From NCBI RefSeq assembly GCF_026241895.1, contig NZ_JAPJIV010000001.1, positions 1 through 64,000 of the forward strand: a stretch of DNA of 64,000 nucleotides, given 5' to 3'. Shown here one piece after another: positions 42,118 to 52,489 of the stretch. Position 1 is the first letter of the stretch; every line of letters begins with the position of its first letter. The notes below the pieces were generated by a model that was not told the origin of the DNA, made no database searches, and saw only the letters and a list, made by a program, of their open reading frames with translations. The translations under genes were made by a program, and so were the position numbers. This DNA is from Pseudomonas sp. RIT-562. GTDB lineage: Bacteria; Pseudomonadota; Gammaproteobacteria; Pseudomonadales; Pseudomonadaceae.

Positions 42118-42447
42118 ATGAGCGAATTCAAACGTATCCCCCCGGAACAGGCACAAGCCTTGCGCGAACAAGGTGCCGTAGTGGTCGACGTCCGCGACCC
42201 GGCCACCTTTGCCGCCCTGCACATTGCAGGCTCCAAACACCTGGATAACCACTCCCTGCACGCGTTCATTCAAGGCGCTGACCTCGACGCACCGACCGTC
42301 GTGGTGTGTTACCACGGCAACTCCAGCCAGGGCGCGGCAGCTTATCTGATCAGCCAGGGCTTTTCCGACGTCTACAGCATGGATGGCGGTTTTGAGCTGT
42401 GGCGTACGACTTATCCCTCGGAAACCGCGCAAGGCACCTGCGAATAA
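42118..42447 (+). CDS. glpE: Thiosulfate sulfurtransferase GlpE
   Basis: Single-domain rhodanese, 109 residues, moving sulfane sulfur from thiosulfate to acceptors such as cyanide or thioredoxin. The catalytic loop is [10 protein letters not shown] with the nucleophilic Cys. It is separate from any glp regulon here, following apaH as in P. aeruginosa. AGGAG precedes the ATG. Confidence 0.92.
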   Translation: MSEFKRIPPEQAQALREQGAVVVDVRDPATFAALHIAGSKHLDNHSLHAFIQGADLDAPTVVVCYHGNSSQGAAAYLISQGFSDVYSMDGGFELWRTTYPSETAQGTCE

Positions 42448-42743
42448 TTTTTTTGTAACGTGTAAGCCCCGGCCCCTGCGGGCTAGCGCCGTGGCAGACG
42501 AACGGTCTGCCACAACTAATTACGTATCTCGCCTTTACCTCCCGAATTCCCAACTATCCTTAAGCCCAGGCCATCCAAAACAGGGGAGAGCCGGTACACC
42601 GGCGCGCGGGTCATCGGGAGTAGCTTTCGGGGTAGTCAGCTCTGAAAGAGTTCTGGGGGGTAAACAGCGACTGCCTGTTCGGTTGCTGCCAGCATCGACT
42701 GAGTGATCCGGCGTCGGCTCCACGTATCGAGCGAGGTGACGTC
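42448..42743. promoter_or_regulatory. Leader and promoter region of prkA
   Basis: This 296-bp gap has a GTGGCAGAC/GTCTGCCAC hairpin at 42491-42513 without a T-run, probably ending glpE transcripts weakly. A CTATCCT element at 42554-42560 is close to the CTATACT consensus for RpoS promoters. From there a leader of about 180 bases with a CCGGT/ACCGG stem runs to prkA. RpoS control is plausible for this stress operon but unproven here. Confidence 0.4.
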
Positions 42744-44666
42744 ATGAGTATCTTTAGCCACTTCCAACAACGCTTCGAGTCCACACGCCAGGAAGAACTC
42801 TCGCTGCAAGAGTATCTTGAGCTGTGCAAACAGGACCGCAGTGCCTACGTTTCCGCCGCCGAGCGTCTACTGCTGGCCATCGGAGAACCGGAGCTGCTGG
42901 ACACCTCGACCAACTCGAGGCTGTCGCGAATTTTTTCCAACAAGGTGATCCGTCGCTATCCGGCCTTTGAAGACTTCCACGGGATGGAAGAATGCATTGA
43001 CCAGATCGTGTCGTATTTCCGCCATGCCGCCCAAGGCCTGGAAGAGAAGAAACAAATTCTCTACCTGCTCGGTCCCGTCGGTGGTGGTAAATCGTCCCTG
43101 GCCGAGAAGCTCAAACAGCTGATCGAGAAAGTGCCCTTCTACGCAATCAAGGGCTCGCCGGTCTTCGAATCACCCCTGGGCCTGTTCAACGCCACAGAAG
43201 ATGGCGCGATCCTCGAAGAAGACTTCGGCATCCCGCGGCGCTACCTCAATACCATCATGTCGCCATGGGCCACCAAGCGCCTGGCTGAATTTGGCGGTGA
43301 CATCAGCCAGTTCCGCGTGGTGAAGCTGTATCCATCGATCCTCAACCAGATCGCCGTGGCCAAGACCGAACCGGGAGACGAAAACAACCAGGACATCTCG
43401 GCACTGGTGGGCAAGGTCGATATCCGCAAACTGGAAGAATTTCCACAGAACGACGCCGACGCCTACAGTTATTCCGGTGCGCTGTGCCGGGCCAACCAGG
43501 GCCTGATGGAATTCGTCGAAATGTTCAAGGCGCCGATCAAGGTGCTGCACCCATTATTGACCGCCACCCAGGAAGGTAACTACAACAGTACCGAAGGCCT
43601 GGGCGCGATTCCGTTCACCGGGATCCTGCTCGCCCACTCCAACGAATCGGAATGGCACACCTTCCGCAACAACAAGAACAACGAAGCTTTCATCGACCGG
43701 ATCTACATCGTCAAGGTGCCTTACTGCCTGCGCGTCAGCGATGAAGTGAAGATCTACGACAAGCTGTTGTTCAACAGTTCGCTGGCCAAAGCCCACTGCG
43801 CACCCGACACCCTGAAAATGCTCGCCCAGTTCACCGTGCTCTCGCGCCTTAAGGAGCCGGAGAACTCGAACATCTACTCGAAAATGCGCGTGTACGATGG
43901 CGAAAACCTCAAGGATACCGATCCAAAGGCCAAGTCGATCCAGGAATACCGCGACAATGCGGGCGTGGATGAAGGCATGAACGGCCTGTCGACGCGCTTC
44001 GCGTTCAAGATCCTGTCGAAGGTCTTCAACTTCGACCCGCACGAAATCGCCGCCAACCCGGTACATCTGCTCTACGTACTGGAACAGCAGATCGAGCAGG
44101 AACAATTCCAGGCCGAGACCCGCGAACGTTATCTGCGCTTCCTCAAGGAATACCTGGCTCCGCGTTACATCGAATTCATCGGCAAGGAGATCCAGACCGC
44201 CTACCTCGAGTCCTACAGCGAGTACGGCCAGAACATCTTCGATCGTTATGTGCTGTATGCGGACTTCTGGATCCAGGATCAGGAATATCGCGATCCGGAA
44301 ACCGGCGAGATTCTCAACCGCGTTGCACTGAACGAAGAGCTGGAGAAAATCGAAAAACCGGCAGGCATCAGCAATCCGAAGGATTTCCGCAACGAAATCG
44401 TCAACTTCGTCCTGCGTGCCCGCGCCAATAACAACGGCAAGAATCCGACCTGGCTCAGCTACGAAAAACTGCGGGTGGTCATCGAGAAGAAAATGTTCTC
44501 CAACACCGAAGACCTGCTGCCAGTCATCAGTTTCAACGCCAAAGCCAGCAAAGAGGACCAGCAGAAACACAACGACTTCGTTACACGAATGGTCGAGCGT
44601 GGATATACCGACAAACAGGTACGACTGCTGTCCGAGTGGTATCTGCGGGTGAGAAAGTCCCAGTAA
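42744..44666 (+). CDS. prkA: PrkA family serine protein kinase / AAA+ protein
   Basis: Homologue of E. coli YeaG, linked to starvation and stress adaptation. The 640-residue product has an N-terminal AAA-type ATPase region with Walker A GPVGGGKSS (110-118) and a C-terminal PrkA domain. Whether the main activity is kinase or ATPase is unsettled for the family. It begins with GAGG upstream and leads a three-gene set with yeaH and spoVR. Confidence 0.93.
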   Translation: MSIFSHFQQRFESTRQEELSLQEYLELCKQDRSAYVSAAERLLLAIGEPELLDTSTNSRLSRIFSNKVIRRYPAFEDFHGMEECIDQIVSYFRHAAQGLEEKKQILYLLGPVGGGKSSLAEKLKQLIEKVPFYAIKGSPVFESPLGLFNATEDGAILEEDFGIPRRYLNTIMSPWATKRLAEFGGDISQFRVVKLYPSILNQIAVAKTEPGDENNQDISALVGKVDIRKLEEFPQNDADAYSYSGALCRANQGLMEFVEMFKAPIKVLHPLLTATQEGNYNSTEGLGAIPFTGILLAHSNESEWHTFRNNKNNEAFIDRIYIVKVPYCLRVSDEVKIYDKLLFNSSLAKAHCAPDTLKMLAQFTVLSRLKEPENSNIYSKMRVYDGENLKDTDPKAKSIQEYRDNAGVDEGMNGLSTRFAFKILSKVFNFDPHEIAANPVHLLYVLEQQIEQEQFQAETRERYLRFLKEYLAPRYIEFIGKEIQTAYLESYSEYGQNIFDRYVLYADFWIQDQEYRDPETGEILNRVALNEELEKIEKPAGISNPKDFRNEIVNFVLRARANNNGKNPTWLSYEKLRVVIEKKMFSNTEDLLPVISFNAKASKEDQQKHNDFVTRMVERGYTDKQVRLLSEWYLRVRKSQ

Positions 44667-44807
44667 GGGAGCTGCGGGCGGCAAACGACGAACTCTCCAC
44701 AAATACGCGGTGTTTGCGTATTTGTGGCCATATGTCGCGCGCCGCTTGTTTCTGAAGCTTCTGTCTTGCAGCTTGAAGCTTATGACTCGAAGCTCCCCGG
44801 AGGGCCT

Positions 44808-46079
44808 ATGAGCTATGTGATCGACCGACGTCTCAATGGCAAGAACAAGAGCACGGTTAACCGCCAGCGCTTTCTGCGGCGCTACCGTGACCACATCAAG
44901 AAAGCCGTCGAAGAGGCGGTCAGCCGGCGCTCCATTACCGATATGGAACACGGTGAACAGATCAGCATTCCTGGTCGCGACATTGACGAGCCAGTGCTTC
45001 ACCACGGCCGTGGTGGCAAGCAGACCGTCGTGCACCCGGGCAACAAGGAATTCACCAGCGGCGAGCACATTGCCCGCCCACCTGGCGGAGGCGGCGGCAG
45101 AGGGCCTGGCAAAGCCGGCAACTCGGGTGAGGGAATGGACGAGTTCGTCTTCCAGATCACCCAGGAGGAGTTCCTCGAGTTCATGTTCGAGGACCTTGAA
45201 CTGCCGAACCTGGTCAAGCGCAACCTGACCGGTACCGACACCTTCAAGACCGTGCGTGCGGGCATCAGCAACGAAGGCAATCCGTCGCGGATCAACATCA
45301 TCCGCACCTTGCGTTCGGCCCATGCACGCCGCATAGCGTTGTCCGGCAGCAGTCGGGCGAAGTTGCGCGAGGCCAAGGAGGAACTGCTGCGGTTAAAACG
45401 CGATGAACCGGATAACTTCGGAGATATTCAGGAAATAGAAGCGGAAATCGAGAAACTCAGTGCGCGAATTCACCGTGTGCCGTTCCTCGATACATTCGAC
45501 CTCAAGTACAACTTGCTGATCAAGCAGCCCAACCCCAGTTCCAAGGCGGTAATGTTCTGCCTGATGGACGTTTCGGGCTCCATGACCCAGGCGACCAAGG
45601 ACATCGCCAAGCGCTTTTTCATCCTGCTGTATCTGTTCCTGAAACGTAACTACGACAAGATCGACGTGGTGTTCATTCGCCACCACACCAGTGCACGGGA
45701 AGTCGACGAGGAGGAGTTTTTCTATTCTCGCGAAACCGGCGGCACCATCGTGTCCAGCGCCTTGAAACTCATGCAGGAGATCATGGCCGAGCGTTATCCG
45801 AGCAACGAGTGGAATATCTATGCTGCACAGGCTTCAGACGGTGACAACTGGAATGACGACTCACCGATCTGCCGCGATATCCTGATCAACCAGATCATGC
45901 CCTTTGTGCAGTACTACACTTACGTCGAGATCACCCCTCGCGAGCACCAGGCCCTGTGGTTCGAATACGAACGCATTGCCGAAGCCTTTTCTGACACTTT
46001 TGCCCAGCAGCAACTGGTCTCGGCCGGCGATATCTATCCGGTCTTCCGTGAACTCTTCCAGCGCAGGTTAGTGACATGA
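44808..46079 (+). CDS. yeaH: DUF444 / VWA-domain protein YeaH
   Basis: Partner of PrkA/YeaG, 423 residues. The N-terminus is basic ([20 protein letters not shown]), a Gly-rich linker is near residue 95, and a von Willebrand factor A domain in the second half has the MIDAS motif MDVSGSM. Its function is unknown beyond genetic linkage to nitrogen and stress response. ATG 44808 follows CCGGAGGG. It overlaps spoVR by 4 bp (ATGA), 141 bp after prkA. Confidence 0.92.
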   Translation: MSYVIDRRLNGKNKSTVNRQRFLRRYRDHIKKAVEEAVSRRSITDMEHGEQISIPGRDIDEPVLHHGRGGKQTVVHPGNKEFTSGEHIARPPGGGGGRGPGKAGNSGEGMDEFVFQITQEEFLEFMFEDLELPNLVKRNLTGTDTFKTVRAGISNEGNPSRINIIRTLRSAHARRIALSGSSRAKLREAKEELLRLKRDEPDNFGDIQEIEAEIEKLSARIHRVPFLDTFDLKYNLLIKQPNPSSKAVMFCLMDVSGSMTQATKDIAKRFFILLYLFLKRNYDKIDVVFIRHHTSAREVDEEEFFYSRETGGTIVSSALKLMQEIMAERYPSNEWNIYAAQASDGDNWNDDSPICRDILINQIMPFVQYYTYVEITPREHQALWFEYERIAEAFSDTFAQQQLVSAGDIYPVFRELFQRRLVT

Positions 46080-47638
46080 CCGCCAAAGAGCAGAAGCGCC
46101 AACCCATTTCCACCGGCTCCGAGTGGACGTTCGAGCTGATCCAGGCCTACGACCGAGAAATCAGTCGTATCGCTGCTCGCTACGCACTCGATACCTACCC
46201 CAACCAGATCGAAGTGATTACTGCCGAGCAGATGATGGATGCGTATGCGTCGGTTGGCATGCCACTGGGTTATCACCACTGGTCCTACGGCAAGCACTTT
46301 CTCAGCACCGAAAAATCCTACAGCCGTGGCCAGATGGGGCTGGCCTACGAGATCGTGATCAACTCCGACCCATGCATCGCTTACCTGATGGAAGAAAACA
46401 CCATCTGCATGCAGGCACTGGTGGTGGCACACGCGTGCTACGGCCATAACAGTTTTTTCAAGGGCAACTATCTGTTCCGCACCTGGACTGATGCCAGTTC
46501 GATCATCGATTACCTGGTGTTTGCCAAGCAGTACATCATGCAGTGCGAAGAGCGTCATGGCATTGACGCGGTCGAGGATCTGCTCGACTCGTGCCACGCC
46601 TTGATGAACTACGGAGTCGACCGCTACAAACGCCCCTACCCCATTTCGGCGGAAGAAGAACGCCGCCGTCAGAAGGATCGTGAGGAGCATCTGCAGAAAC
46701 AGATCAACGACCTGTGGCGGACCATTCCCAAAGGAGCGGACAAATACAGCGACAAGGACAACGCGCGCTTCCCCGCCGAACCTCAGGAAAACATCCTGTA
46801 TTTCATCGAAAAGCACGCACCCCTGCTGGAGCCTTGGCAGCGCGAGATCGTACGCATCGTGCGCAAGATCGCCCAGTATTTCTACCCCCAACGCCAGACT
46901 CAGGTGATGAACGAAGGCTGGGCCACGTTCTGGCACTACACGCTGATGAACGACCTGTATGACGAGGGCCTCGTCACAGACGGTTTCATGATGGAATTCC
47001 TGACATCCCACACCAGCGTGGTCATGCAGCCGGGCTTCGACAGCCCGTATTACAGTGGCATCAACCCTTACGCCCTGGGATTCGCCATGTACCGCGACAT
47101 TCGGCGGATGTGCGAAAGCCCCACCGAGGAGGATTACCGCTGGTTCCCCGACATTGCCGGCACAGACTGGCTTTCGAGCATCAAATTCGCGATGAGCAGC
47201 TTCAAGGATGAGAGTTTCATCCTGCAGTACCTGTCACCCAAGGTGATACGTGACCTGAAACTGTTCAGCATTCTCGACGATGATCAAAAGGACGATTTGC
47301 TGGTTCCAGCCATTCACGACGAAGGAGGTTATCGGACTATCCGGGAAACCCTGGCCGCACAGTACAACCTCGGCAACCGTGAACCCAACGTGCAGATCTA
47401 CAGCATCGATCGGCGCGGCGACCGCTCCCTGACGCTGCGTCATCAGCAGCACGACCGCAAACCACTGGGCGAATCGACCGAAGAGGTGCTCAAGCATCTC
47501 CACCGGCTGTGGGGCTTCGATATTCATCTGGAAACCCTGCAAGGGGATCAGGTGATGAAAACCCATCATGTGCCTCCCAGAGGCGAACACGCTGAAGGCG
47601 ATTACGGCCGGCTGGACCTGGCGGTCATTCATCTTTGA
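46076..47638 (+). CDS. SpoVR family protein (YcgB)
   Basis: Protein of 520 residues matching SpoVR of Bacillus and YcgB of E. coli. The family is defined by conserved His/Glu-rich segments ([28 protein letters not shown]), suggesting a metal site, though its biochemistry is not known. It is coupled to yeaH and ends just before a strong terminator at 47650-47701. Confidence 0.92.
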   Translation: MTAKEQKRQPISTGSEWTFELIQAYDREISRIAARYALDTYPNQIEVITAEQMMDAYASVGMPLGYHHWSYGKHFLSTEKSYSRGQMGLAYEIVINSDPCIAYLMEENTICMQALVVAHACYGHNSFFKGNYLFRTWTDASSIIDYLVFAKQYIMQCEERHGIDAVEDLLDSCHALMNYGVDRYKRPYPISAEEERRRQKDREEHLQKQINDLWRTIPKGADKYSDKDNARFPAEPQENILYFIEKHAPLLEPWQREIVRIVRKIAQYFYPQRQTQVMNEGWATFWHYTLMNDLYDEGLVTDGFMMEFLTSHTSVVMQPGFDSPYYSGINPYALGFAMYRDIRRMCESPTEEDYRWFPDIAGTDWLSSIKFAMSSFKDESFILQYLSPKVIRDLKLFSILDDDQKDDLLVPAIHDEGGYRTIRETLAAQYNLGNREPNVQIYSIDRRGDRSLTLRHQQHDRKPLGESTEEVLKHLHRLWGFDIHLETLQGDQVMKTHHVPPRGEHAEGDYGRLDLAVIHL

Positions 47639-47649
47639 ACCCCTTTGTA

Positions 47650-47701
47650 CCTCCGTTTGCTCGACGTAACGGTTATTCTGTCGAGCTAACGGAGGTTTTT
47701 T
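47650..47701 (+). terminator. Terminator whose 3' arm contains the cca ribosome site
   Basis: Arms of 16 nt (47650-47665 and 47680-47695, one mismatch) around a 14-base loop are followed by six T. The last five bases of the stem, GGAGG, are the only Shine-Dalgarno candidate for cca, and the T-run ends at the cca ATG. It should stop spoVR transcripts and would hide the cca ribosome site in any read-through RNA. Confidence 0.8.
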
Positions 47702-48931
47702 ATGCAGATTTATAAAGTCGGCGGCGCGGTGCGTGATCGCCTGCTGGGTATTCCGGTCACCGATATCGACTGGGTGGTAGTAGGGGCCTCGGCCGAGGAA
47801 ATGCTCGCCAAAGGCTACCGACCAGTCGGCGCAGACTTTCCAGTGTTCCTGCATCCAAAAACCGGCGAGGAGTACGCCCTCGCCCGTACCGAGCGCAAAA
47901 GCGGGCGCGGCTATGGAGGCTTCACCTTCCACGCCAGCCCCGATGTCACACTCGAAGAAGACCTGATCCGCCGCGACCTGACGATCAACGCCATGGCCGA
48001 GGATGAACAGCAAAACCTGACCGATCCTTACCATGGTCTGCAGGATCTGCAAGACCGCGTGCTTCGTCACGTTTCCCCCGCGTTTGCCGAAGATCCACTC
48101 CGAGTACTGCGCGTTGCCCGCTTCGCCGCTCGTTATGCGGGGCTCGGTTTTACTGTGGCACCAGAAACCCTGGAGCTAATGCGCCAGCTCTCGGATTCCG
48201 GTGAACTGCAGGCGTTGACGGCTGAACGTAGCTGGAAAGAAATTTCCCGCGCACTCATGGAAGACCAGCCGCAGGTTTTTATCGAGGTATTGCGCGAGTG
48301 TGGCGCGCTCAAAGTGCTGATGCCGGAAGTCGATGTGCTGTTCGGGGTGCCGCAACCTGAAGCCCATCATCCGGAAATCGATACTGGAGTACATACGCTG
48401 AGCGTGTTGCAGCAGTGCGCCTCGCACAAACTGCCACTGACCGTGCGTTGGGCCTGCCTGCTGCATGATCTGGGCAAAGGGCTGACCCCGACAGCAGAAT
48501 GGCCTCGACACATCGCCCATGAACACGCGGGACTGAAGCTGATCAAGGCGGTCAACGAACGTTTCAAGGCGCCGAAAGACTGTCAGGAACTGGCGCTGCT
48601 GGTGGGCCAGTACCACACACACGGCCATCGTGCGCTGGAGCTGAAGCCTTCAACCTTGCTGGAACTGCTGCAGAGTTTCGATGTGTATCGACGGCCACAG
48701 CGGTTCGAGGAGTTCATCGCGGCCTGCGAGATGGATGCGCGTGGGCGCAAGGGGTTGGAGCAGAGAAGTTATCCACAATCCGAATATTTGCGCGGGGCGG
48801 CAACAGCAGCCCGAAGCGTGGCGGTTCAGCCGCTGCTTGAGCAAGGTTTCAAAGGGCCTGAGCTGGGCGAAGCGATCAAGCGCGAAAGGCTCATGGCGTT
48901 GAAAACCTACAAGGAGTTGGCGGCAACCTGA
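47702..48931 (+). CDS. cca: CCA-adding tRNA nucleotidyltransferase
   Basis: Builds or repairs the tRNA 3' CCA end. The 409-residue class II enzyme has GGAVRD near the N-terminus and the catalytic D21 and D23 in DIDWVV. An HD phosphohydrolase-type domain ([16 protein letters not shown]) follows, as in the E. coli enzyme. Its ATG lies directly after a terminator T-run. Confidence 0.95.
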   Translation: MQIYKVGGAVRDRLLGIPVTDIDWVVVGASAEEMLAKGYRPVGADFPVFLHPKTGEEYALARTERKSGRGYGGFTFHASPDVTLEEDLIRRDLTINAMAEDEQQNLTDPYHGLQDLQDRVLRHVSPAFAEDPLRVLRVARFAARYAGLGFTVAPETLELMRQLSDSGELQALTAERSWKEISRALMEDQPQVFIEVLRECGALKVLMPEVDVLFGVPQPEAHHPEIDTGVHTLSVLQQCASHKLPLTVRWACLLHDLGKGLTPTAEWPRHIAHEHAGLKLIKAVNERFKAPKDCQELALLVGQYHTHGHRALELKPSTLLELLQSFDVYRRPQRFEEFIAACEMDARGRKGLEQRSYPQSEYLRGAATAARSVAVQPLLEQGFKGPELGEAIKRERLMALKTYKELAAT

Positions 48932-48936
48932 AGAGC

Positions 48937-49013
48937 ATCGCGAGCAGGCTCGCTCCTACAGTGGATCTCATTGATTCACACAATCCGTGTGTAGGAGTGA
49001 GCCTGCTCGCGAT
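48937..49013. repeat. REP inverted pair between cca and folK
   Basis: Inverted arms ATCGCGAGCAGGCTCGCTCC and GGAGTGAGCCTGCTCGCGAT, nearly perfect, flank the convergent ends of cca and folK, where the pair may act as a barrier or terminator. Confidence 0.83.
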
Positions 49014-49026
49014 AGCATCCGCGCCG

Positions 49027-49545
49027 TCACAACAAATCCGACGGCGTTAACTTCTGCCCACGCCACTCAAACGCCACCGGCGCCAACACCTGGTCAATCT
49101 GCGCCTCGCGCCACAAGGTCGCAAAGCTTTTGCCTACACCCGGATGCACGCGATCCGGCGCAATCAGCGACAGCGGCCACAGTACGAAGGCATTTTTCAG
49201 AATTTCTGCCCGCGGTAGCACCAGGCCATCGAAATTTCCCACCAGATCACCGAACAACAACACGTCGATGTCCAACGGCAAGCCCTTGCGATCCGGCGCA
49301 TAGCGGCCATTGTCAGCCTCGATAAACTTGAGCCGACGGTCCAGCTCAATCAACGGCAAATCGGTGTAGGCCGATACCACGAAGTTGAAAAACGGCCCGC
49401 TCTTGATGCCCACCGGCTGGCTTTCGAAGACCGCTGAGCAGCGTATGTCCACCAGGAAACCCGCAAGGGCTTCCAGGCCCGCCTGTAAATGGGCTTCGCG
49501 CTCGATATTGCTACCGAGGCCGAGATAAACCTGGGTCAGCGACAT
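49027..49545 (-). CDS. folK: 2-amino-4-hydroxy-6-hydroxymethyldihydropteridine pyrophosphokinase
   Basis: Pyrophosphorylates the pterin for dihydropteroate synthesis. The 172-residue product has the family motifs LGLGSNIERE at the N-terminus and RKGLPLDIDVLLFGD, giving the metal-binding Asp pair. It overlaps folB by 10 bp, so the two folate genes are translationally coupled. Confidence 0.93.
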   Translation of the reverse strand: MSLTQVYLGLGSNIEREAHLQAGLEALAGFLVDIRCSAVFESQPVGIKSGPFFNFVVSAYTDLPLIELDRRLKFIEADNGRYAPDRKGLPLDIDVLLFGDLVGNFDGLVLPRAEILKNAFVLWPLSLIAPDRVHPGVGKSFATLWREAQIDQVLAPVAFEWRGQKLTPSDLL

Positions 49546-49892
49546 CCGCGCTCGATCTCCACACCCACACCGCCGGTCGCCGCCGGGACAGCACCGGGCT
49601 TGGTCAGCTTGAGCCGGACCCAGGTGATCTTGAATTCGCTCATCAAGACTTCCACCAGGCGCTCGGCAAAAGTCTCGACCAGTTGATATTGCGCCTGCTC
49701 GGCAAAGTCCTGGATGCGTGACGAAACGCTGGCGTAATCAAGAGCCAGGGTCAGGTCATCCCCCGCCGCAGCTGGCCGGTTATCCCAGGCAAAACTCAGA
49801 TCCAGACGCAAGCACTGCCGGATGCCTCGCTCCCAGTCGTAGGCACCAATGACGGTGTCGACTTCCAGGCCCTCGATAAACACTCTGTCCAA
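49536..49892 (-). CDS. folB: Dihydroneopterin aldolase
   Basis: Cleaves dihydroneopterin to the FolK substrate. The 118-residue product has [19 protein letters not shown] at the start and the catalytic lysine region (KLTKPGA). The start is set to TTG 49892 (LDRVFIEG) with GGAG 8 bp upstream, giving the usual length; an ATG 24 bp earlier is possible. plsY is divergent. Confidence 0.92.
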   Translation of the reverse strand: MDRVFIEGLEVDTVIGAYDWERGIRQCLRLDLSFAWDNRPAAAGDDLTLALDYASVSSRIQDFAEQAQYQLVETFAERLVEVLMSEFKITWVRLKLTKPGAVPAATGGVGVEIERGCR

Positions 49893-49966
49893 GCACTTCT
49901 CTCCGCTGCACGACAAGGGCGCAATGCGCCGTTAGAATCAGGGCGTCCTCGCCCGGAATAGTTAGC

Positions 49967-50536
49967 ATGTTTTGGTTACTGGCGACTCTCGCCTACCTGC
50001 TCGGCTCGCTGTCCTTCGCCATATTGCTCAGCCGCCTGACCGGAAACCCCGATCCGCGAATGAGTGGTTCGGGCAATGCCGGCGCCACCAACATGTTGCG
50101 CCTGGCCGGCAAGAAACTGGCGGTCCTGACCTTGATCGGCGACCTCTGCAAAGGCCTGTTGCCCGTGTTGATCGCAGGCGCTGCAGGCCTTTCGCTGCAG
50201 GAACAGGCCTGGATCGGCGTCTGCGCCGTCATCGGCCACCTGTTCCCGCTGTACTTCCGCTTCCGCGGTGGCAAAGGTGTCGCCACCGCTGCCGGAATGT
50301 TGCTGGGGCTATACCCGCCTGCGGCCTTGCTGGCGGTTTGCGCCTGGCTCCTGACGTTCTACCTGACCCGCACCAGCTCGCTCGCCGCCCTGATCGCCAC
50401 CCCGCTGACCCTGCCTTTACTGGCATGGCAAGAGCCGGCGGCCCTGTTGCCCATGAGCGCGCTCACCGGGCTGATCGTCTGGCGCCACCGTGGCAATCTA
50501 CGCGACCTGTTTGCCGGGCGCGAACGGCATTTCTAA
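49967..50536 (+). CDS. plsY: Acyl-phosphate:glycerol-3-phosphate acyltransferase
   Basis: Inner-membrane acyltransferase starting phospholipid synthesis with acyl-phosphate from PlsX. The 189-residue protein has about five membrane helices and the three conserved cytoplasmic motifs: [26 protein letters not shown], and the C-terminal [10 protein letters not shown]. Convergent with tsaD. Confidence 0.94.
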   Translation: MFWLLATLAYLLGSLSFAILLSRLTGNPDPRMSGSGNAGATNMLRLAGKKLAVLTLIGDLCKGLLPVLIAGAAGLSLQEQAWIGVCAVIGHLFPLYFRFRGGKGVATAAGMLLGLYPPAALLAVCAWLLTFYLTRTSSLAALIATPLTLPLLAWQEPAALLPMSALTGLIVWRHRGNLRDLFAGRERHF

Positions 50537-50569
50537 TTCTGCAAGTGAGCGCCATTCATCGCCGGAGGG

Positions 50570-51595
50570 TCACAGCGCCGACAACTGCTCCATCGGCCAA
50601 CGGGCCTGCACACTGATCGCCAGGCTTTCGTGCTGGCCAGCCTGCAAGCGCTGGCATCCGGCAAACGCGATCATCGCACCGTTGTCAGTACAGAATTCCG
50701 GGCGCGCATAAAACACGTCGCCCTGCATGTCGCCGAGCATTTTTTCCAGTGAAGTGCGCAGCGCCTTGTTGGCGCTGACGCCCCCAGCGATCACCAGGCG
50801 CTTCATGCCGGCCTGTTTCAGGGCACGCTTGCACTTGATGGTTAAAGTCTCCACCACGGCCTGCTGGAACGCCAGCGAGATGTCGCAACGGGCTTGATCG
50901 CCGTCGTCCCCGGCGCTCACGCACTGCTGCCAGGTGTTCAGCGCGAAGGTTTTCAGGCCGCTGAAACTGAATGCCAGGCCAGGGCGGTCGCACATCGGCC
51001 GCGGAAAGGTGAAACGTCCCGCAACCCCTTGCTCTGCCAGACGCGAGATTTCAGGACCACCCGGATAATTGAGGCCCATCATCTTCGCGGTCTTGTCGAA
51101 GGCTTCGCCGGCAGCATCGTCGAGAGTTTCCCCCAGAAGGGTGTACTGGCCGATCCCATCGACCTGAACCAGCTGCGTATGCCCACCTGACACCAACAAA
51201 GCGACGAACGGAAACTCCGGCGGTTGCGACTCCAGCATTGGCGCCAGCAAGTGGCCTTCCATGTGGTGCACTCCCAGGGCCGGAATTCCCCATGCAAAGG
51301 CCAGCGCCTGAGCACAGGACGCGCCCACCAGCAACGCGCCAACAAGCCCGGGGCCCGCGGTGTAGGCGATCGCGTCGATCTCGGTAGGCACGCAGTCGGC
51401 CTCGGCCAACACCTGACGAATCAAGGGCAGCATGCGCTTTACGTGATCGCGCGAGGCCAGCTCCGGCACCACACCGCCATAGGCGCGATGCAGGTCGATC
51501 TGGCTGAACAGCGCGTCGGCCAGCAGGCCGCGCTCACTGTCGTATAATGCGACACCTGTTTCGTCGCAAGAAGTCTCTAATCCCAGTACTAGCAT
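50570..51595 (-). CDS. tsaD: tRNA threonylcarbamoyladenosine transferase TsaD
   Basis: Transfers the threonylcarbamoyl group to A37 of ANN-decoding tRNAs with TsaB and TsaE. The 341-residue product shows the N-terminal [11 protein letters not shown] and the metal-binding HHMEGHL histidines near residue 112. It is divergent from rpsU, the usual arrangement in gamma-proteobacteria. Confidence 0.95.
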   Translation of the reverse strand: MLVLGLETSCDETGVALYDSERGLLADALFSQIDLHRAYGGVVPELASRDHVKRMLPLIRQVLAEADCVPTEIDAIAYTAGPGLVGALLVGASCAQALAFAWGIPALGVHHMEGHLLAPMLESQPPEFPFVALLVSGGHTQLVQVDGIGQYTLLGETLDDAAGEAFDKTAKMMGLNYPGGPEISRLAEQGVAGRFTFPRPMCDRPGLAFSFSGLKTFALNTWQQCVSAGDDGDQARCDISLAFQQAVVETLTIKCKRALKQAGMKRLVIAGGVSANKALRTSLEKMLGDMQGDVFYARPEFCTDNGAMIAFAGCQRLQAGQHESLAISVQARWPMEQLSAL

Positions 51596-51682
51596 GGGTT
51601 TGCGCCTTGTTTAGGCTGAATTCGAAGGCGCGCATAATAGTCGCCACGCAGTGCCCCGACCAGCGGTTTTCGATCAGAGGCT

Positions 51683-51711
51683 TTGCATTCCGAGCGATGA
51701 GGGGTTAACAT
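51683..51711 (+). promoter_or_regulatory. Promoter of rpsU
   Basis: TTGCAT (51683-51688) and TAACAT (51706-51711) are 17 bp apart, leaving a leader of about 75 bases before the rpsU ATG. This is the likely main promoter of the rpsU-dnaG-rpoD unit. Confidence 0.55.
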
Positions 51712-51794
51712 CCGCAACCCTTAAAAACCGACGTCTTCAAGTGCTCTTTTGCCACGAGGATGTTGACCCCGGTAATGAATGAAGGTAGCTCTGG

Positions 51795-52010
51795 ATGCCA
51801 GCCGTCAAAGTAAAAGAGAACGAACCCTTCGACGTAGCTCTGCGTCGTTTCAAGCGCTCCTGCGAAAAAGCCGGTGTACTGGCTGAAGTTCGTAGCCGCG
51901 AATTCTACGAGAAGCCTACTTCTGAGCGTAAACGTAAAGCAGCAGCCGCTGTTAAGCGTCACGCCAAGAAAGTACAGCGCGAACAGCGCCGCGCCGTTCG
52001 TCTGTACTAA
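51795..52010 (+). CDS. rpsU: 30S ribosomal protein S21
   Basis: Small basic ribosomal protein, 71 residues, needed for efficient initiation. It has the S21 signature [16 protein letters not shown] and a Lys/Arg-rich C-terminus. First gene of the macromolecular-synthesis operon, followed by an internal terminator and dnaG. Confidence 0.97.
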
Positions 52011-52489
52011 TACACAGACGTTCGTAGCAAGCTTCTGCCAAGCCCGGCCCTCAGCCGGGCTTATGGCATTTGCGGAAAACGCTTGATGCTTCACCGTCAA
52101 AGCCGCAGACGCGACCGAGACAAATCTGCTTCACAGCGTCAGACCTGGCTCTTTTGCCAGCGGTGCACGTCTTTTCTGACGAGCCTTCCAAGGCTACTGA
52201 CGAGCACACCCACTGATTCCTCTCACGACGATCAGCCCAAGGCACCCTCTTGCGTGCCCGCTTATGAGCTATCCGAGGCCACCGACTGGCGGTAGCGGAT
52301 TTCAGCGCAATATTTTCAAATGGTCGAATACTGATTGGAACTAACGTCAGTTGATTTTCGGCAGATACACTTCCCTACAGCGATTACGCAAACGACAGGT
52401 TCGAGCCGCTTTAACACGCGCCTCAAGCAACGGACCGCGCTCGCTCGCCGCAGGTTTTGGATCCATTCAGCGCAGATGACGAGAACGCC
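52011..52489. other. 479-bp gap between rpsU and dnaG
   Basis: Apart from the hairpin at 52040-52063 there is no credible coding frame; the two short frames present (70 codons forward, 64 reverse) have no ribosome site and odd composition. P. aeruginosa has, as I recall, a YqeY/GatB-like gene in this interval, which is absent here. An AT-rich stretch around 52310-52350 may hold a dnaG promoter, but I see no clear -35/-10 pair. Confidence 0.5.
52040..52063 (+). terminator. Internal terminator after rpsU
   Basis: AGCCCGGC and GCCGGGCT pair perfectly around CCTCA and are followed by only a short T stretch (TTA). As in E. coli, it probably lets only part of the rpsU transcripts reach dnaG and rpoD. 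Confidence 0.7.

Noticed and set aside
42660..42700. Possible sigma-54 promoter before prkA (TTGC at the -12 position)
   Set aside because: The required GG at -24 is missing at the right spacing, so the match does not hold.
52083..52295. 70-codon frame between rpsU and dnaG as a shortened YqeY
   Set aside because: The sequence shows none of the expected helical pattern, has no ribosome site, and is composed like random translation.
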